Below are positions 44,557 to 55,353 of a stretch of 64,000 nucleotides of DNA, one piece after another. The stretch comes from Plotosus lineatus (taxonomy: Eukaryota > Chordata > Actinopteri > Siluriformes > Plotosidae). The stretch's first letter is position 1. Every line of letters begins with the position of its first letter. Position numbers and translations under genes: made by a program. The stretch is from the NCBI GenBank assembly GCA_024760905.1, contig CM045733.1:66927501-66991500 (forward strand). The letters run 5' to 3'. Below the pieces are notes generated by a model that saw only the letters and a program-made list of their open reading frames with translations, was not told the DNA's origin and searched no databases.

Positions 44557-44949
44557 GTGAACACATTTCCATGGGGCATTCTGATGTAAATCATTATTGA
44601 CAAGTATTTTCCTCTTGAAGTGGTTTTAGTGCTTTGGCCACTGTCTTAGTGCACTTCCAAGTGTTTGATTATGTTGCCATATATATTTTGTTTTAGTTCC
44701 AGTCTGATCTCATCACGTGTCTTATCATTGTCTCCCTGATGTTGTTTGTCTCCCTAGTGAATTATGATTACATCCACCTGTGACGGCACACCTTCTTGAT
44801 GTGTATCTGTCATGCACAACTACCACAATCCAAAGACAGACTTGTGAATATGCATCTTTGCGCTGTGTTGCTGTTTTATGAGAACCATACAAACTTAGAC
44901 AACACAGTAAAAAGTAAAAGAGACTTAAATTTTTGCCTACAGTTTTATA
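44557..44949. other. No recognised gene
   Basis: Nothing found apart from ordinary AT-rich DNA. Confidence 0.5.
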
Positions 44950-45051
44950 CTTTGCTGTTGGATTTAGGTCTGGACTTTAACAGGGCCATTTTATCACATG
45001 AATATGCTTCGATCTAGACCATTCCATTGTATCTCTGGATGCACGTTTAGG

Positions 45052-46590
45052 TCAGGTCAGGTCAGGTATGAGGGCATCCACCAGCCGCCTCCACTCATCC
45101 GGCCGTCTCCTGGCGATCAACCAGGCCTGTGCAGGGTCATACCCGGCATACCCGGCAGGGCAGCCCTCAGCTGCGACAACCACGTCGCACGTGGCCGTCC
45201 CCGCAATCGGCTCCAGCCCCTAGGATCCCGAACGGACAGGATCCTGAAACTCTTGTTGCCGATCCTCCCCCAGGCTGCGACCCGCCAACTCTTGAGGAAA
45301 CTTGGAGGGCGGTGTGGTGCTTGGCGGATGGAAAATCTGCAGGAGTTTGTGGTATCCACGTGGAAATGCTTTAGGCGGGAGGTGAGGCTGTCCTCAGGTG
45401 GCTGTTCGTTCTCGTGTGCTCCATGTCAAGCACTGGTGTCATCCCAACTGATTGGAAACGGGGCATCGTTGTCCGGATCTGAAAGGGGAAGGGTGATACC
45501 CGAGAATGCAACAGTTACCGGGGGGTTACTCTCCTCTCAGTTCCGGGCAAGGTTTTCACACAGATTCTACTGGACAGGATCCGACAGCAGCTTCTAGCGC
45601 ACCAGCGCACTGAACAGTCCGGGTTTACACCGAAGAGGTCTACCATTGACCACATCCTGGCGCTCCGCGTCCTTTTCTGAGCGCTTGCGGGAGTTTGATA
45701 GGGGGTTCCTTGCCGCCTATATAGACTTTTGCAAGGCGTTCGACTCGATGGATAGGGAGGCCCTCTGGAGCATACTTCGTCTACATAGGATCCCGTCCGG
45801 CAGATATCGTTGCTGTATTCTGGGACAGAGAGTGCTGTGAGGCGTGGGGTCTCCACCTCTGACTTCTTTTCGGTCGAGACCGGAGTGAGGCAGGGGTGTG
45901 TTCGGGCCCCCACTCTCTTCAGTACCTCAATGGACTGGATCATGGCAGTGGTATCGGGTGCATCGGCCTGCAGTGTGTCGTTCAGTGAGGTTCGCATTAC
46001 TGATCTGGACTTTGCCAATGACGCAGTGATCTTCGCAGAGACGGTGGATGTCCTAACGGAGACTCTCTGTTCGCTGGGTGAGGAGGCGGAACCGCTTGGT
46101 TTGCGAGTCTCCTGGATCAAAACCAAGATCCAGGCTTTCGGTGACCTCTTGGATGCTGCTGTTCGTGAAAGAGTAGAGATCGTGGAGTCATTCACTTACC
46201 TTGGCAGCGTGGTCCATTGTTCCACTGATTGCAGGGCTGAGATCAATCATCGACTTGGACTAGCCTACGGGGCGATGAACTCGCTGGACAGGACCATGTG
46301 GCAGTCAAGGTATCTGAGCAGGTGGACGAAAGCCTGAGCCTTTTGCTCCCTTGTGCTCCCTGTCTTGCGACTCAAGCGAGACATGGACACTCACGGTTGA
46401 GATTGGACGACAACTGGACTCCTTCGTTATGACTTCCCTTCGCCGCATCTTTGGATACCGCTGGTGGGACTGTGTTACCAACCGGAAGGTGCTCGAGGAT
46501 GCTTGGATGGTAAGAGTAACCTGCTTGATCCGTGACCGTCAGCTAGTAGCGCTACTATGGGCACTCGGTACATTTCCTGCCTTCGGACCC
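45052..46590. mobile_element. LINE-C with 5' inversion (twin-priming structure), TSD 11/12
   Basis: Minus-strand segment (about 45252 to 45052): RILSVRDPRGWSRLRGRPRA, TWLSQLRAALPG, RRRPDEWRRLVDAL, then a tail of three TGACC units. Plus-strand segment (about 45253-46590): DPPTLEETWRAV, GDTRECNSYRGVTLLSVPG, EQSGFTPKRSTIDHILALRV, REFDRGFLAAYIDFCKAFDS, TGVRQGCVRAPTLF, RITDLDFANDAVIFAE, RVSWIKTKIQAFGDLL, ESFTYLGSVVH and LRRIFGYRWWDCV. The plus segment stops where the minus segment begins in protein order. Flanks are TGCACGTTTAGG (45040-45051) and TGCATGTTTAGG (46591-46602). The RT is dead: stop at 45480, frameshifts near 45675 and 45800, and FADD is FAND (AAT at 46017). Confidence 0.9.
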
Positions 46591-46754
46591 TGCATGTTTA
46601 GGGATATTTTTATTACCTAATCTGACTTTAAACTTCTCCACAACTTTATCCTGACCTGTTGGTATGTTCTTTGGGCTTCGTGAAAATGTCTGTTCACTAA
46701 TGTTTTCTAAAATACTTCTGAGGCCTTTGCATTCAAAGGGAGGTGAATTCATAT

Positions 46755-47084
46755 GCATTCATTATCATTACTGCTTAATTAGTGTTGTGGACAGGCTTGT
46801 GTCCATCTCAGCCAGCACTGGGAGAGGGCACAGTACACCCTGGACAGCTCAGCAGGCCATTTCAGGGCAGAAACACAGCGACAGCTATGCAGCAGACTCT
46901 TGATGAAAGTCAACAATGGTTCTTTTACATGCCCTCACCCCACACTGTGAGCGACATGGCTGGCCTTTGTTAACCTGGTTAGCTGCAATGGGGGACAGCA
47001 GTGACAACCAGGTGACAGTGGGGCCTGAACCACAAACCTTGGGAACAGTAATCTGTCACCCTTCCATTGGGGCACCACTGCTCC
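46755..47084 (-). mobile_element. SINE-1 inside the Tc1 remnant
   Basis: Plus-strand text GCATTCATTATCATTACTGC, CATCTCAGCCAGCACTGGG, GATGAAAGTCAACAATGG, GAGCGACATGGCTGGCC and GGGGCACCACTGCTCC, from tail to head. It divides the right part of the Tc1-like remnant. Confidence 0.85.
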
Positions 47085-47275
47085 GGAATACAGAAGCATG
47101 CCAGTTTTCAGAGTTTTATATGTAAAAATCTTTGAAACCCAGGCATCATTTTTCTTCAACTTCACAATTATGCACCCCTTTTACACAAGGTCTCTCATCA
47201 AATCCCAATAAAATACATGTATGTTTGTGGCTGTTATATGACAAAATATGAAAAAGTTCAAGGGGTATGAATACT

Positions 47276-48052
47276 TTTATTAACAATTATATACAATTAT
47301 AATTAATATACAATTATTAATCATTTTATTTTCTAAATTCTGCATTTATATTTAAATTCTACACAAACTACATAAACTATTCATTATAAACTATTCCTAA
47401 CTGCATAAATTATTAACTTTTACTTTTGCGTTTTTGTTCTGTTTTAGAAAGTTAGAGAGTGCTTGGATTGTCTGTAACTAAATGGCTCATTGGAATTCCT
47501 GAAGCAACTTTATGTGGGTGCTGAACTGCAGCACACGATAATTAATTGAGCAGTAATGACCACGTCCTGACACACAAGTCTCAATTTCACATCAACCAGA
47601 TAGGGATTTAACCTTATTGAAAGTGCAAATACATACGGAATTAAATGTGTTTTGTTTGCATGTTGTGCCTGTAAATCGACTTATTTTAATGCAAATAATT
47701 CATCAACACATTACTTATTCGATCAGAAGTGTTTTTTAACTACCAGTGCACATCTGGTGTATTTTTCCTGTCTGAAAAGATGCATTTTATTACTTCAATA
47801 TTATCAATTTATGCATTTCACTTCCTCCCAAAAAAATCCCATTTGACTTAAAATAAACAAATCCCCTATAAATAGAGTGAGTTATTGGATAATTAATACA
47901 GTGATTAATTTGTTGCGGATAACTTTTTTTAATCCGAACTAATGCAGTAAGTTCTTATTTTATAAACAAATGTGTCAGAAGACATATACTGTGGTCATGG
48001 AAAATATGTTATGGTGTTTCCGAAGGGTCAGATTATTGCCTGTGGGCTCCTG
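47276..48052. other. Unique AT-rich DNA; 47440-47600 weak conserved-element candidate
   Basis: No gene. The 47440-47600 stretch (GAGAGTGCTTGGATTGTCTG, ACGATAATTAATTGAGCAG) is non-repetitive with an ATTA-rich core, but I cannot show function. Confidence 0.2.
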
Positions 48053-48455
48053 AGGGGCGCATTGACAAGGTGCATGACTATTAACTCAGAGATTGCAAGT
48101 TCGAATCCAGGTTAATGCCACAGCCATCCCTGAAAGGGAGTACATGAAAGCTAATTGACTGAGGAGGGAGGGATGGCTTACGCTGTCACTCACAGCAATC
48201 ATGGGCGTCTGTGAGCTCATTCTTATGAGGGGTGGATAGTGCTTTCCCTCCAAATGTATTAGACTGTAACCAAAGACTCATGCACAGCAGTTTAAAAAGA
48301 GGTGGGTCGCTAGCATCGCATGTGATGGAAGGGGCATGTGCATACTTTTGCCCCTCTCTGGTTGGTGGCAGTTGTGTGATAAGGAGGGCAATACCTGAGG
48401 CGTGGGAAATGGATATAACGAAATTAGGGAGAAAATGGGGCAAAATAAAGAAAAA
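48053..48455 (+). mobile_element. SINE-4, tRNA-headed
   Basis: Head GGGGCGCATTGACAAGGTGC, B box AAGTTCGAATCC, body ATGGCTTACGCTGTCACTC, AATGTATTAGACTGTAACC and TGGGCGTCTGTGAGCTC, end AAATTAGGGAGAAAATGGGG. The B box matches the Pol III consensus. It differs from the other SINEs here in body and tail. Confidence 0.7.
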
Positions 48456-48761
48456 GAATACTGTACTTGATTGTATCAATGAAACAAATAAAAGTATGGC
48501 CATTGGGTTCAGAAATTTATATGACATTATTAAAGGAAAAGATAGATGGGTAGATAGTGTTGAATTTTAATCTTTGTGCAATAAATATGGAAATAAAAAC
48601 TGAACTGACTGTAATGCTCGATGAAGTCAAATCCTAAAAAGGTGAAAGTAAAACTCAGGGCTGTGGGTAATCGTAAAACTTAGGACATTTACTTCCAAAA
48701 TGATGAGAATTTAGAGAATCGAGACTCAATAGATTTGTTGGAAAAAAAAAACAATTCCCTC

Positions 48762-50855
48762 TTTGAATCACTACCTTATTGTGGTGGATGGGTTTGCGTG
48801 TCCTAATGATCCGAGGAGCTGATCTGTTGATGGAGATACTATATTTATGGTACGGTCACCCAAGGCAAACAGGTATCAGGTGAACATCCAGAAGAAGTGC
48901 GGTTTAAAAGACCCTTATATGGAGAAACATATAAGGTCACAGTTTCCCTTGCCCAGATGTGGGTCACCGAGTTCCCCCCTGGAGCCAGGCCTGGGGGAGG
49001 GGCTCGAGGGCGAGCGCCTGGTGGTCGGGATTCTGCCCATGGAGCCTGGATAGGCCCGGCCCAAAACGGAGAGATGGGTCCGCCCTCCCATGGTCCCAAC
49101 CACCTATAGGAGGTGCTATAGGTGTTGTGTGCATTGTGAGTTGGGTGGCAGCTGATGGCATGGGTTCTGTCAAACTGATCCTCCGCTACTGACTCTGACT
49201 TTTGGGATATGGAATATCACCTCTCTGGCGGGGAAGGAGCCTGAGCTGGTGTGTGAGGTTGAGTGATACCAACTAGATATAGTTGGACTCACCTTGATGC
49301 ATAGCTTGGGCTCTGGAACCACCCATCTTGAGAGGGGCTGGGTCTTATTATATTCTTGAGTTGCTCATGGGGAGAGGCAGCGAGTGTGGACATCATTGTT
49401 GCTCCCATCAAGGTGCCTACACATTGGGCTTCTCTCCAGTAGTCAAAAGGATAGCTTCCTTTTGCCTTCTGGTGGGGGGATGGATTCTGACTGTTCTTTG
49501 TGCTTATGCACCAAATGACAGTTCAAAGTACCCGCCCTTCTTGGAGTCTTTAGGGGTGTGTTGGAGAACACTCCCTCTGGGGACTCCCTTGTTATCCTAG
49601 TAGACTTCAACGCCCATGCGGTCAACGATAGTGTGACCTGGAAGGGAGATATCAGTAGGTATGGCCTCTCCAGACTGAACCTGAATGGTATTTCATTGTT
49701 GGTCTTCTCTTCTCATCACGTCTTGTTCATCACGAGCACCATGTTAGAACATAAGGGTGTCCATAAGTGCACTTGGCATCAGGACACCCTAAGCCGCAGT
49801 TTGATGATAGACTTTGTAGTTGTGTCACCGGACTTGCGGACATGTGTTCTGGACACTCAGGTGAACAGAGGACCTGAGCTGTCAACCAATCAACACCTGG
49901 TGGTGAGCTGGCTCCGATAGCAAGGAGGCCACCCTCCAGGCCTGGCAGGCTCAAGCATACAGTTAGGTTTTCCTGGGTATGTTTGGTAGAGTCTCCTGTC
50001 AAAGGGGCCTTTAACTTGGTGCTCCAGCAGAGCTATAACTACATTCTGAAGGAGGCAGGGGACATGGAACCTGAATGGGCTATGTTTCATGCCTCCATTG
50101 TTGAGGCGGCAGCCCATAGCTGTGGCCAGAAGGTCATCAGTGCCTGTCGTGGCGATGGTCACCTAACCAAGTAGTTGAAATCTGTGGTGAAGGGGGTCAT
50201 CCAGCTGAAAAAGTAGTCCCATTTGGTCTTGTAGGTACCAGCATGCCAAATGTTCTGCAACCCAAGTTATCACTAAATCAAAATCTTGGGTGGGGGAAGA
50301 GTTCAGTGAGAGCATAGAAAGTGACTATCAGTTGGCCTTGAAAAGGTTCTCAACCACCATCTGACACCTCAGGAGAGGGAAGCAGTTCTCCACAAATACT
50401 GTTTACAGTGGAAGAGGAGAACAGCTCACATTGACTGGAGATGTTGTTGGGAGGTAGGATTAAAATTTGGAGGACCTCCTCGATCCCACCAACACATTCT
50501 CCCTGAAGGAGGAAGACCCTGGGGATTTGGGTGGGGGTCGATCCACCACTGGGGCTGAAGTCGCCAAGGTAGTCAAAAAGCTCCATGGTGGTCAGGCTCC
50601 GGAGGTGGATGAGCTCCACCCTGAATATCTCAGAGCTCTGGATGTTGTCAAACTGTCTTGGTTGACACGTCTCTACAACATCACACGGCCATCAGGGGCC
50701 ATACCTCTGGTTTGCCAACCCAGCGTGTGCTCTGGGTGTAGGGTGTACCAGACTCATTGGTACGGGCCATTCAGTCTCTGTAATATTGGAGATTGGTCCG
50801 CATTGGGAACATCTGGTCAAATTCATTTTCGGTGAGGGCTGGAGTGCACCAAGGC
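48762..50855 (+). mobile_element. LINE-B 5' UTR, endonuclease and partial RT, decayed
   Basis: The GC-rich 5' region (CTTTGAATCACTACCTTATT, GGAGCCAGGCCTGGGGGAGG, GGCGAGCGCCTGGTGG in part) is followed by WDMEYHLSG (endonuclease start), GWILTVLCAYAPNDSSKYPP, FNAHAVNDSVTWKGDISRYG, EHKGVHKCTWHQDTLSRSLM, IDFVVVSPDLRTCVLDTQV, ELSTNQHLVVSW, GDMEPEWAMFHASIVEAAAH, AEVAKVVKKLHGGQAPEVDE and LHPEYLRALDVVKLSWLTRL. An internal RT deletion near 50730 joins this to an AIQSL-like stretch and a truncated SVRAGVHQG. The catalytic RT motif is absent. Multiple stops. Confidence 0.9.
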
Positions 50856-51687
50856 ACTTTTCAATTTGTTTTCAATTCTGTTCATAATTTTTTATAAAAT
50901 GCTTTCAGTGTGCTATGGAATATTTAAAGAAAAAAATGACTAAACCCAATCATGACATCATATGGCTAACAATTTGCATTATGACATCAAAACTGCAAAA
51001 AACAAGATCTAAAATGGCAATTAAAATTAAAGTTTTATTTCCAGTGTTGCTGTCATGAAAAATATCAAAACTGAACTGAAAAAATAAACATGACCAGTTT
51101 ATCTTTCAAGGACACTAACGTATCCTTATAAAGGTTTATAAGGTAATGTATTTACAGTATTGTGCATATCTGTCTGTATTGTGTGGAAAATTGTATATTT
51201 TCCTTATCTTGTAATGTTTGAACATCTTCAATATTTTTTTTTTTTTTTTCAAAAAGGGAAGTCACACTAAGAAAGAAATGCATGAAGCAGTCCATGAATT
51301 CTGTGCAAGACACTTGAGGCAAAGTTATGATCTGGGGTCACATGTAGAGGCTCAGCAATTTTATCTCAATGAAGCTTGCTTACAATTTCATCAGTGAATT
51401 CTTTCCTTCCCAACATCATAGATATAAAATTTGACCTCGGTTAATCACTTCACATATGAATTGACCACAACAGAAAGTGTTTGGGATGTACTGGAGAAGA
51501 TTTTTACTCAAGAATTCAATCCTCGGATTTTTACAGGATTCAGTAAAAGAAATTGATGAAAATAAATGTTCTGATGTTGCATAAGCTTATTGAAGCACAC
51601 TGAATGTGCACCATAATCAAATCTATAAGAAGTCCTAAAATATTAAAGTGTGTTAGTTTTTGGTAGTTTCCACTGTGTTTGAGCATA
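50856..51687. other. No recognised gene
   Basis: AT-rich, with a T run at 51233-51250; no assignable feature. Confidence 0.5.
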
Positions 51688-52446
51688 CAGACGCTCCCCG
51701 ACTTATTTTTTTTAGTTAGGTTCCGATGGCCGAACATAAGGTGAAAAGATGGCCGAACGTAAGGTGAAAAAAAAAAACGTAATATCTCATAAAACACCTC
51801 AAATCAATTATTATAAACATGACATTATAAAATATATCAAATAATATCAACATTAATTTGAAATAAATTAAATTCAAGCAAAATAATTTCAAATTGATAC
51901 ATTTTAATTAAATTCACTCATCAAATATCAAATACAGTATCAAATATAACATTTAACATTCTCTGTGATGTGATCCTTCTGCTTGTAAATGGTTCCGATG
52001 ATCGACGGAGCCATTTGAAAGAAACGTGCAACTGTCGCATGTTTTTCACCAGCATCAATTTTCTTGATAATAGCCATCTTCGTTTCTAACGAGATGGCTT
52101 GCCGCTTTTTCTGATTACCACTATCACTAGTAGGCTTAAGGTTCTGACCAACCATATTTGCTTAGGGTTACAAAAGTCCGCAAAACAGTGTAAACACAAA
52201 GATCACAGAGACAACGTCTTAACACAAGGGTAACACGCGGTGAACTGGGAAGAAGGAGGGGCACGTTCAGTCTGTCGTTTCTGAACAATGGACGCAGCAT
52301 CATGCGTAAGTAGTGTATTACGGCAGCATACTATGTTGGTACGTCTCATACTACCGAGAGCACGCTAAACTCAAAATTTGACTTTTTTTTTAAACGGAAA
52401 ATTGAAAAATACATAAAATGAATGAACGTAAAGTGGGGAGTGTCTG
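51688..52446 (-). mobile_element. Tigger/pogo-type derivative, copy 2, with transposase N-terminus
   Basis: The left end is CAGACGCTCCCCGACTTATT and the right end (inward, minus strand) CAGACACTCCCCACTTTACG. TA precedes it; TT follows. The minus strand at 52155-51940 encodes KKRQAISLETKMAIIKKIDA, GEKHATVARFFQMAPSIIGT and IYKQKDHITENV, a CENP-B/pogo-type N-terminal helix-turn-helix. The catalytic domain is deleted. A homologue without this coding part is at 5974-6592. Confidence 0.85.
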
Positions 52447-53418
52447 TTTTTGTAAAACTTAAGAATTCAGATTAAAGCATAGCCTCCTCTATCACCACAC
52501 CATCTGCTCCTTCTGGGAGGTAGGGATCAGTCTGGCTAAGGCTATCTTTTAAAGGTTTTTTGTTCAATTATTGCCATGAAGGCACAAACTGCTATCGAGG
52601 ATTTTGATCCTAATCTAAAGTAGCTCTAAAGGTCTACTGCCAAAGACTTCAGCAGACTTGTGATCAACAACAGAAAGATGAAAATCTTTTCATATCTTAA
52701 AGCAGGATTAAGGTAAACTCTGGATCTGTGATTATTGCTCATTCATCCACTTTTGTGTTAATTAAAAGCATGTCCTTAAAGTATTACTGGAGATTAGATG
52801 AATGTGATTACTGTTTCTCTTTTGTCCAAAGAAATCTATGTATGCATCAGAATTCCACTATAAATCATTTGGTTGGCTGTTAGCTTTTTTCTTTACAATA
52901 ATAATAAAATAGTCATATTAGTGATTAAGAGTAGAAATAGATATTTTGATTGCAACAATGGAATAATATTGTTATTTACTGTCTTTTGGAGGAAATTAGT
53001 AATATGAGCTGCGAGATTTTACTGCCTTGTAAGTAGTGTCAGATATAACCAATGTACAATTAGGCAATGGATTTTTATACTTTTGTTAATTTAATAAAAC
53101 TGTAAGTCCATGAAAAGACTCCCATGTGAACCTTTTATTTGTGCTTCTTATTGACAATTAATTTTATTATATGTTTATGTTGATTAAATGGATTCGTGCT
53201 CAAGGAAAATGCTGAATGGATAAAACTGAAATAATGATAATGCAGCAATCTTTAATCATCTGACCAGTAAGCTGACCGCAGTGTACTGTTAGGTAGTCAC
53301 TGGCTTGACTCAATATTGTGTGGACAGAAAGAAGAAAGAGAAAAATAAGCACAAAACTGACATAAAGCCACAGTTGTAGTTTTGCATCAAGGAAGCAAAG
53401 TACACCTGCGACACTCAC
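52447..53418. other. Unique AT-rich DNA downstream of candidate exon
   Basis: No gene, RNA or repeat was identified. If the 53419-53486 exon is real, this is intron on the minus strand. Confidence 0.3.
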
Positions 53419-53486
53419 TCTATGAGGCACCGTCACATAAACCCCATCAAAATCTGAGGATAGAGCAGTGTGAGTTTTGGGTTCCA
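53419..53486 (-). CDS. Candidate internal exon of an unknown host gene
   Basis: On the minus strand a strong pyrimidine-rich acceptor (CTGTTTATTATTTCTACAG) is followed by 68 bases in one open phase reading EPKTHTALSSDFDGVYVTVP then HR, ending at a donor AGA|GTGAGT. The frame stays open beyond the donor into a hydrophobic stretch (LWLYVSFVLIFLFLLSV), so an unspliced reading would include a membrane-like segment. No partner exon was found and I do not recognise the peptide. Chance occurrence remains quite possible. Confidence 0.28.
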
Positions 53487-53671
53487 CTGTAGAAATAATA
53501 AACAGAAAATGTCACAGAAAAAATATTACTTTGAAACATAAACATGAAACATTTACACGTGGGGCGGTGTTCTGTATGATTAGTTAAAAAACATAAACTG
53601 AATTCTGACTGCTCAGTTGAATTTCTGAGGTTTTAACTCGTCTATGTTTGCACATGCATATCACTTATTTG

Positions 53672-53674
<3 letters not shown>

Positions 53675-53737
<63 letters not shown>
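53675..53737. repeat. (TG)n microsatellite
   Basis: About 31 TG units. Confidence 0.97.
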
Positions 53738-53740
<3 letters not shown>

Positions 53741-53837
53741 TTTTCATAAAAGCTTTAATATTAGATTTTCTTCCTACACTTAAGCACCTGTACATTCATT
53801 GATTTCATATTTTTAGTATCATACATTTTAATTCACA

Positions 53838-54172
53838 GGCACTGGTTAGCACATTCACTTTCCAGCAAGAAGCCTGGGTTCCGTTCCCGGGCTTGGCGAT
53901 TTCTGTACCGTATTCACATTCACCCCGTGCTAACATGGGTTTCCTTTGCGTACGTTTGTTTCCACAGTCTGAAAACATGCACAGTGGGCCAGTTTGCTGA
54001 TCCAATTGCCTCAGGTGTAAGTGTGCATGGTTGTATGTATCTTGACCCTGCAATGGTCTGGAAAGCTGTTCAGGGTGTACCCCGCTTTCACCCAAAGTCT
54101 GCTGAGATAGTCTCTAGCCTCCCTGTGACCCTAATTAGGATTAAGCAGCTTAGAAAATGAATGAATGAATAA
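53838..54172 (+). mobile_element. V-SINE, near full length
   Basis: GGCACTGGTTAGCACATTCA, GGGTTCCGTTCCCGG (B box), CTGAAAACATGCACAGTG, then tail CCTGCAATGGTCTGGAAAGC, GGGTGTACCCCGC and CCTAATTAGGATTAAGCAGC with AATGAATGAAT. The 5'-most A box is partly lost. Confidence 0.85.
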
Positions 54173-54520
54173 ATACCAGTATTATTTTACTACCATGTTT
54201 GTTTGCTTTCTATTCCCCATAATATATCTACTCTCAATTGTATAATAGTCGCTCTTCACTAATGGGTGAGGTCGAAGATGAAGGTCATAAATCTTGCTTT
54301 GAACCTCAGAGAGCTCTGGTCAGCTGTCATTATGTATGTCCTTGTGCGTTTGATGCAACTGTTCAACAAAACATTTCGTATGTTTTGTACTTTCTGTCCT
54401 AGAAACAGCACACATGTGCAATGCCATAAATGTGTTTGTAGTTGATCCCCAGTCTGTTATAATTGCAGACCAGCTAAAGTCGCAGTTTTACTTTCTAATA
54501 GTGATTTGACAAACTGAAAG
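54173..54520. other. No recognised feature
   Basis: Ordinary AT-rich sequence. Confidence 0.5.
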
Positions 54521-54522
54521 TA

Positions 54523-55312
54523 CAGTAAAACCTCCGCTGACGAACGCTTAAGCTCACGAACTTTTCGCCTCAAGAACATTAAATTCGCGAGCATATAGTC
54601 TCTGCTGACGAACTAGTTTTCGGCGGACGAATCAAACCACGCAGTCGAACAGCGCCACGGTGGCGGCCACGAGAAGCTGACGCACGCTCATGGCGTCACA
54701 GTTCGTCACACCCCTTTCTTTGAATGCGGAAGTGGTTTGTGTTTGCTAGACATTTTGGACCATATTGAGTGTACTTTTGCTATTATGGGACCGAAAAAGA
54801 CCCCACCACAGGCGGAGATCATTGAAAAACACGAACGAGGTGTGCGTTTGTGTGACTCCGCGTCCCAGTACCAGTACGCTAAGTCTACCATTGCTCCCAT
54901 CCTTAAGAACAAGGAAGCTATTAAGGGTGCGTGTGTGGCTAAGGGTGTTTCCAAACAGTAGGCGTTTCCAAACTCTCCTTCCAAACAGTAAGTCCCTCCC
55001 TCCCTCCTCCTCCCACTCCATTCCATCAAGCCATCAACTACCATCACAAAGGTAAATAAAACGACTTTATTATACAGTACAGTTTATTTCTTTAATTACA
55101 ATACAATAGCACATTTATTATACATAAAATAAGGTATATTTTTGTGTAGTTTTAAGGCTTATTTAGTAGAAAATTATGTTTTATGGGGACCTGGGGACGG
55201 ATTATTCTCATTTTAATGGTTTCTTATGGGAAATAAATGTTCGGAAGACGAACTTTTCGCCTCACACACACTTTCTGGGAACCAATTATGTTCGTGAGCA
55301 GAGGTATCACTG
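54523..55312 (+). mobile_element. Tigger/pogo-type derivative, copy 3, with truncated DNA-binding ORF
   Basis: The left end CAGTAAAACCTCCGCTGACG and right end (inward) CAGTGATACCTCTGCTCACG form inverted repeats bordered by TA (54521-54522; 55313-55314). From ATG at 54785 it reads MGPKKTPPQAEIIEKHERGV, RLCDSASQYQYAKSTIAPIL and KNKEAIKGACVAKGVSKQ, then a stop: a pogo/CENP-B-type helix-turn-helix ending just where the second DNA-binding domain should begin. A central deletion removed the catalytic domain. A different subfamily from 51688-52446. Confidence 0.9.
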
Positions 55313-55353
55313 TATTATGTTTTTGGGATATTAATTTTATTAAATCTCACAAA

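Larger units (their letters stand above)
44950..47275 (-). mobile_element. Tc1-like remnant split by LINE-C and SINE-1
   Basis: Three collinear pieces: 44950-45051 (GGTCTGGACTTTAACAGGGC, GATCTAGACCATTCCATTG), 46600-46754 (CTTTAAACTTCTCCACAACT, TTCACTAATGTTTTC) and 47090-47275 (CAATAAAATACATGTATG, GTTCAAGGGGTATGAATAC). Together they resemble a reversed fish Tc1 element whose transposase centre was already deleted. LINE-C sits at the deletion joint and SINE-1 in the second gap. Confidence 0.75.

Noticed and set aside
45810..46337. Intact reverse transcriptase gene
   Set aside because: Open for 175 codons, but upstream parts have a stop and frameshifts, the active site is FAND, and the C-terminus is inverted elsewhere.
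48845..49192. Pro/Gly-rich open frames in several phases around 48850-49190
   Set aside because: They lie in the GC-rich 5' UTR of LINE-B, where all frames stay open by composition.
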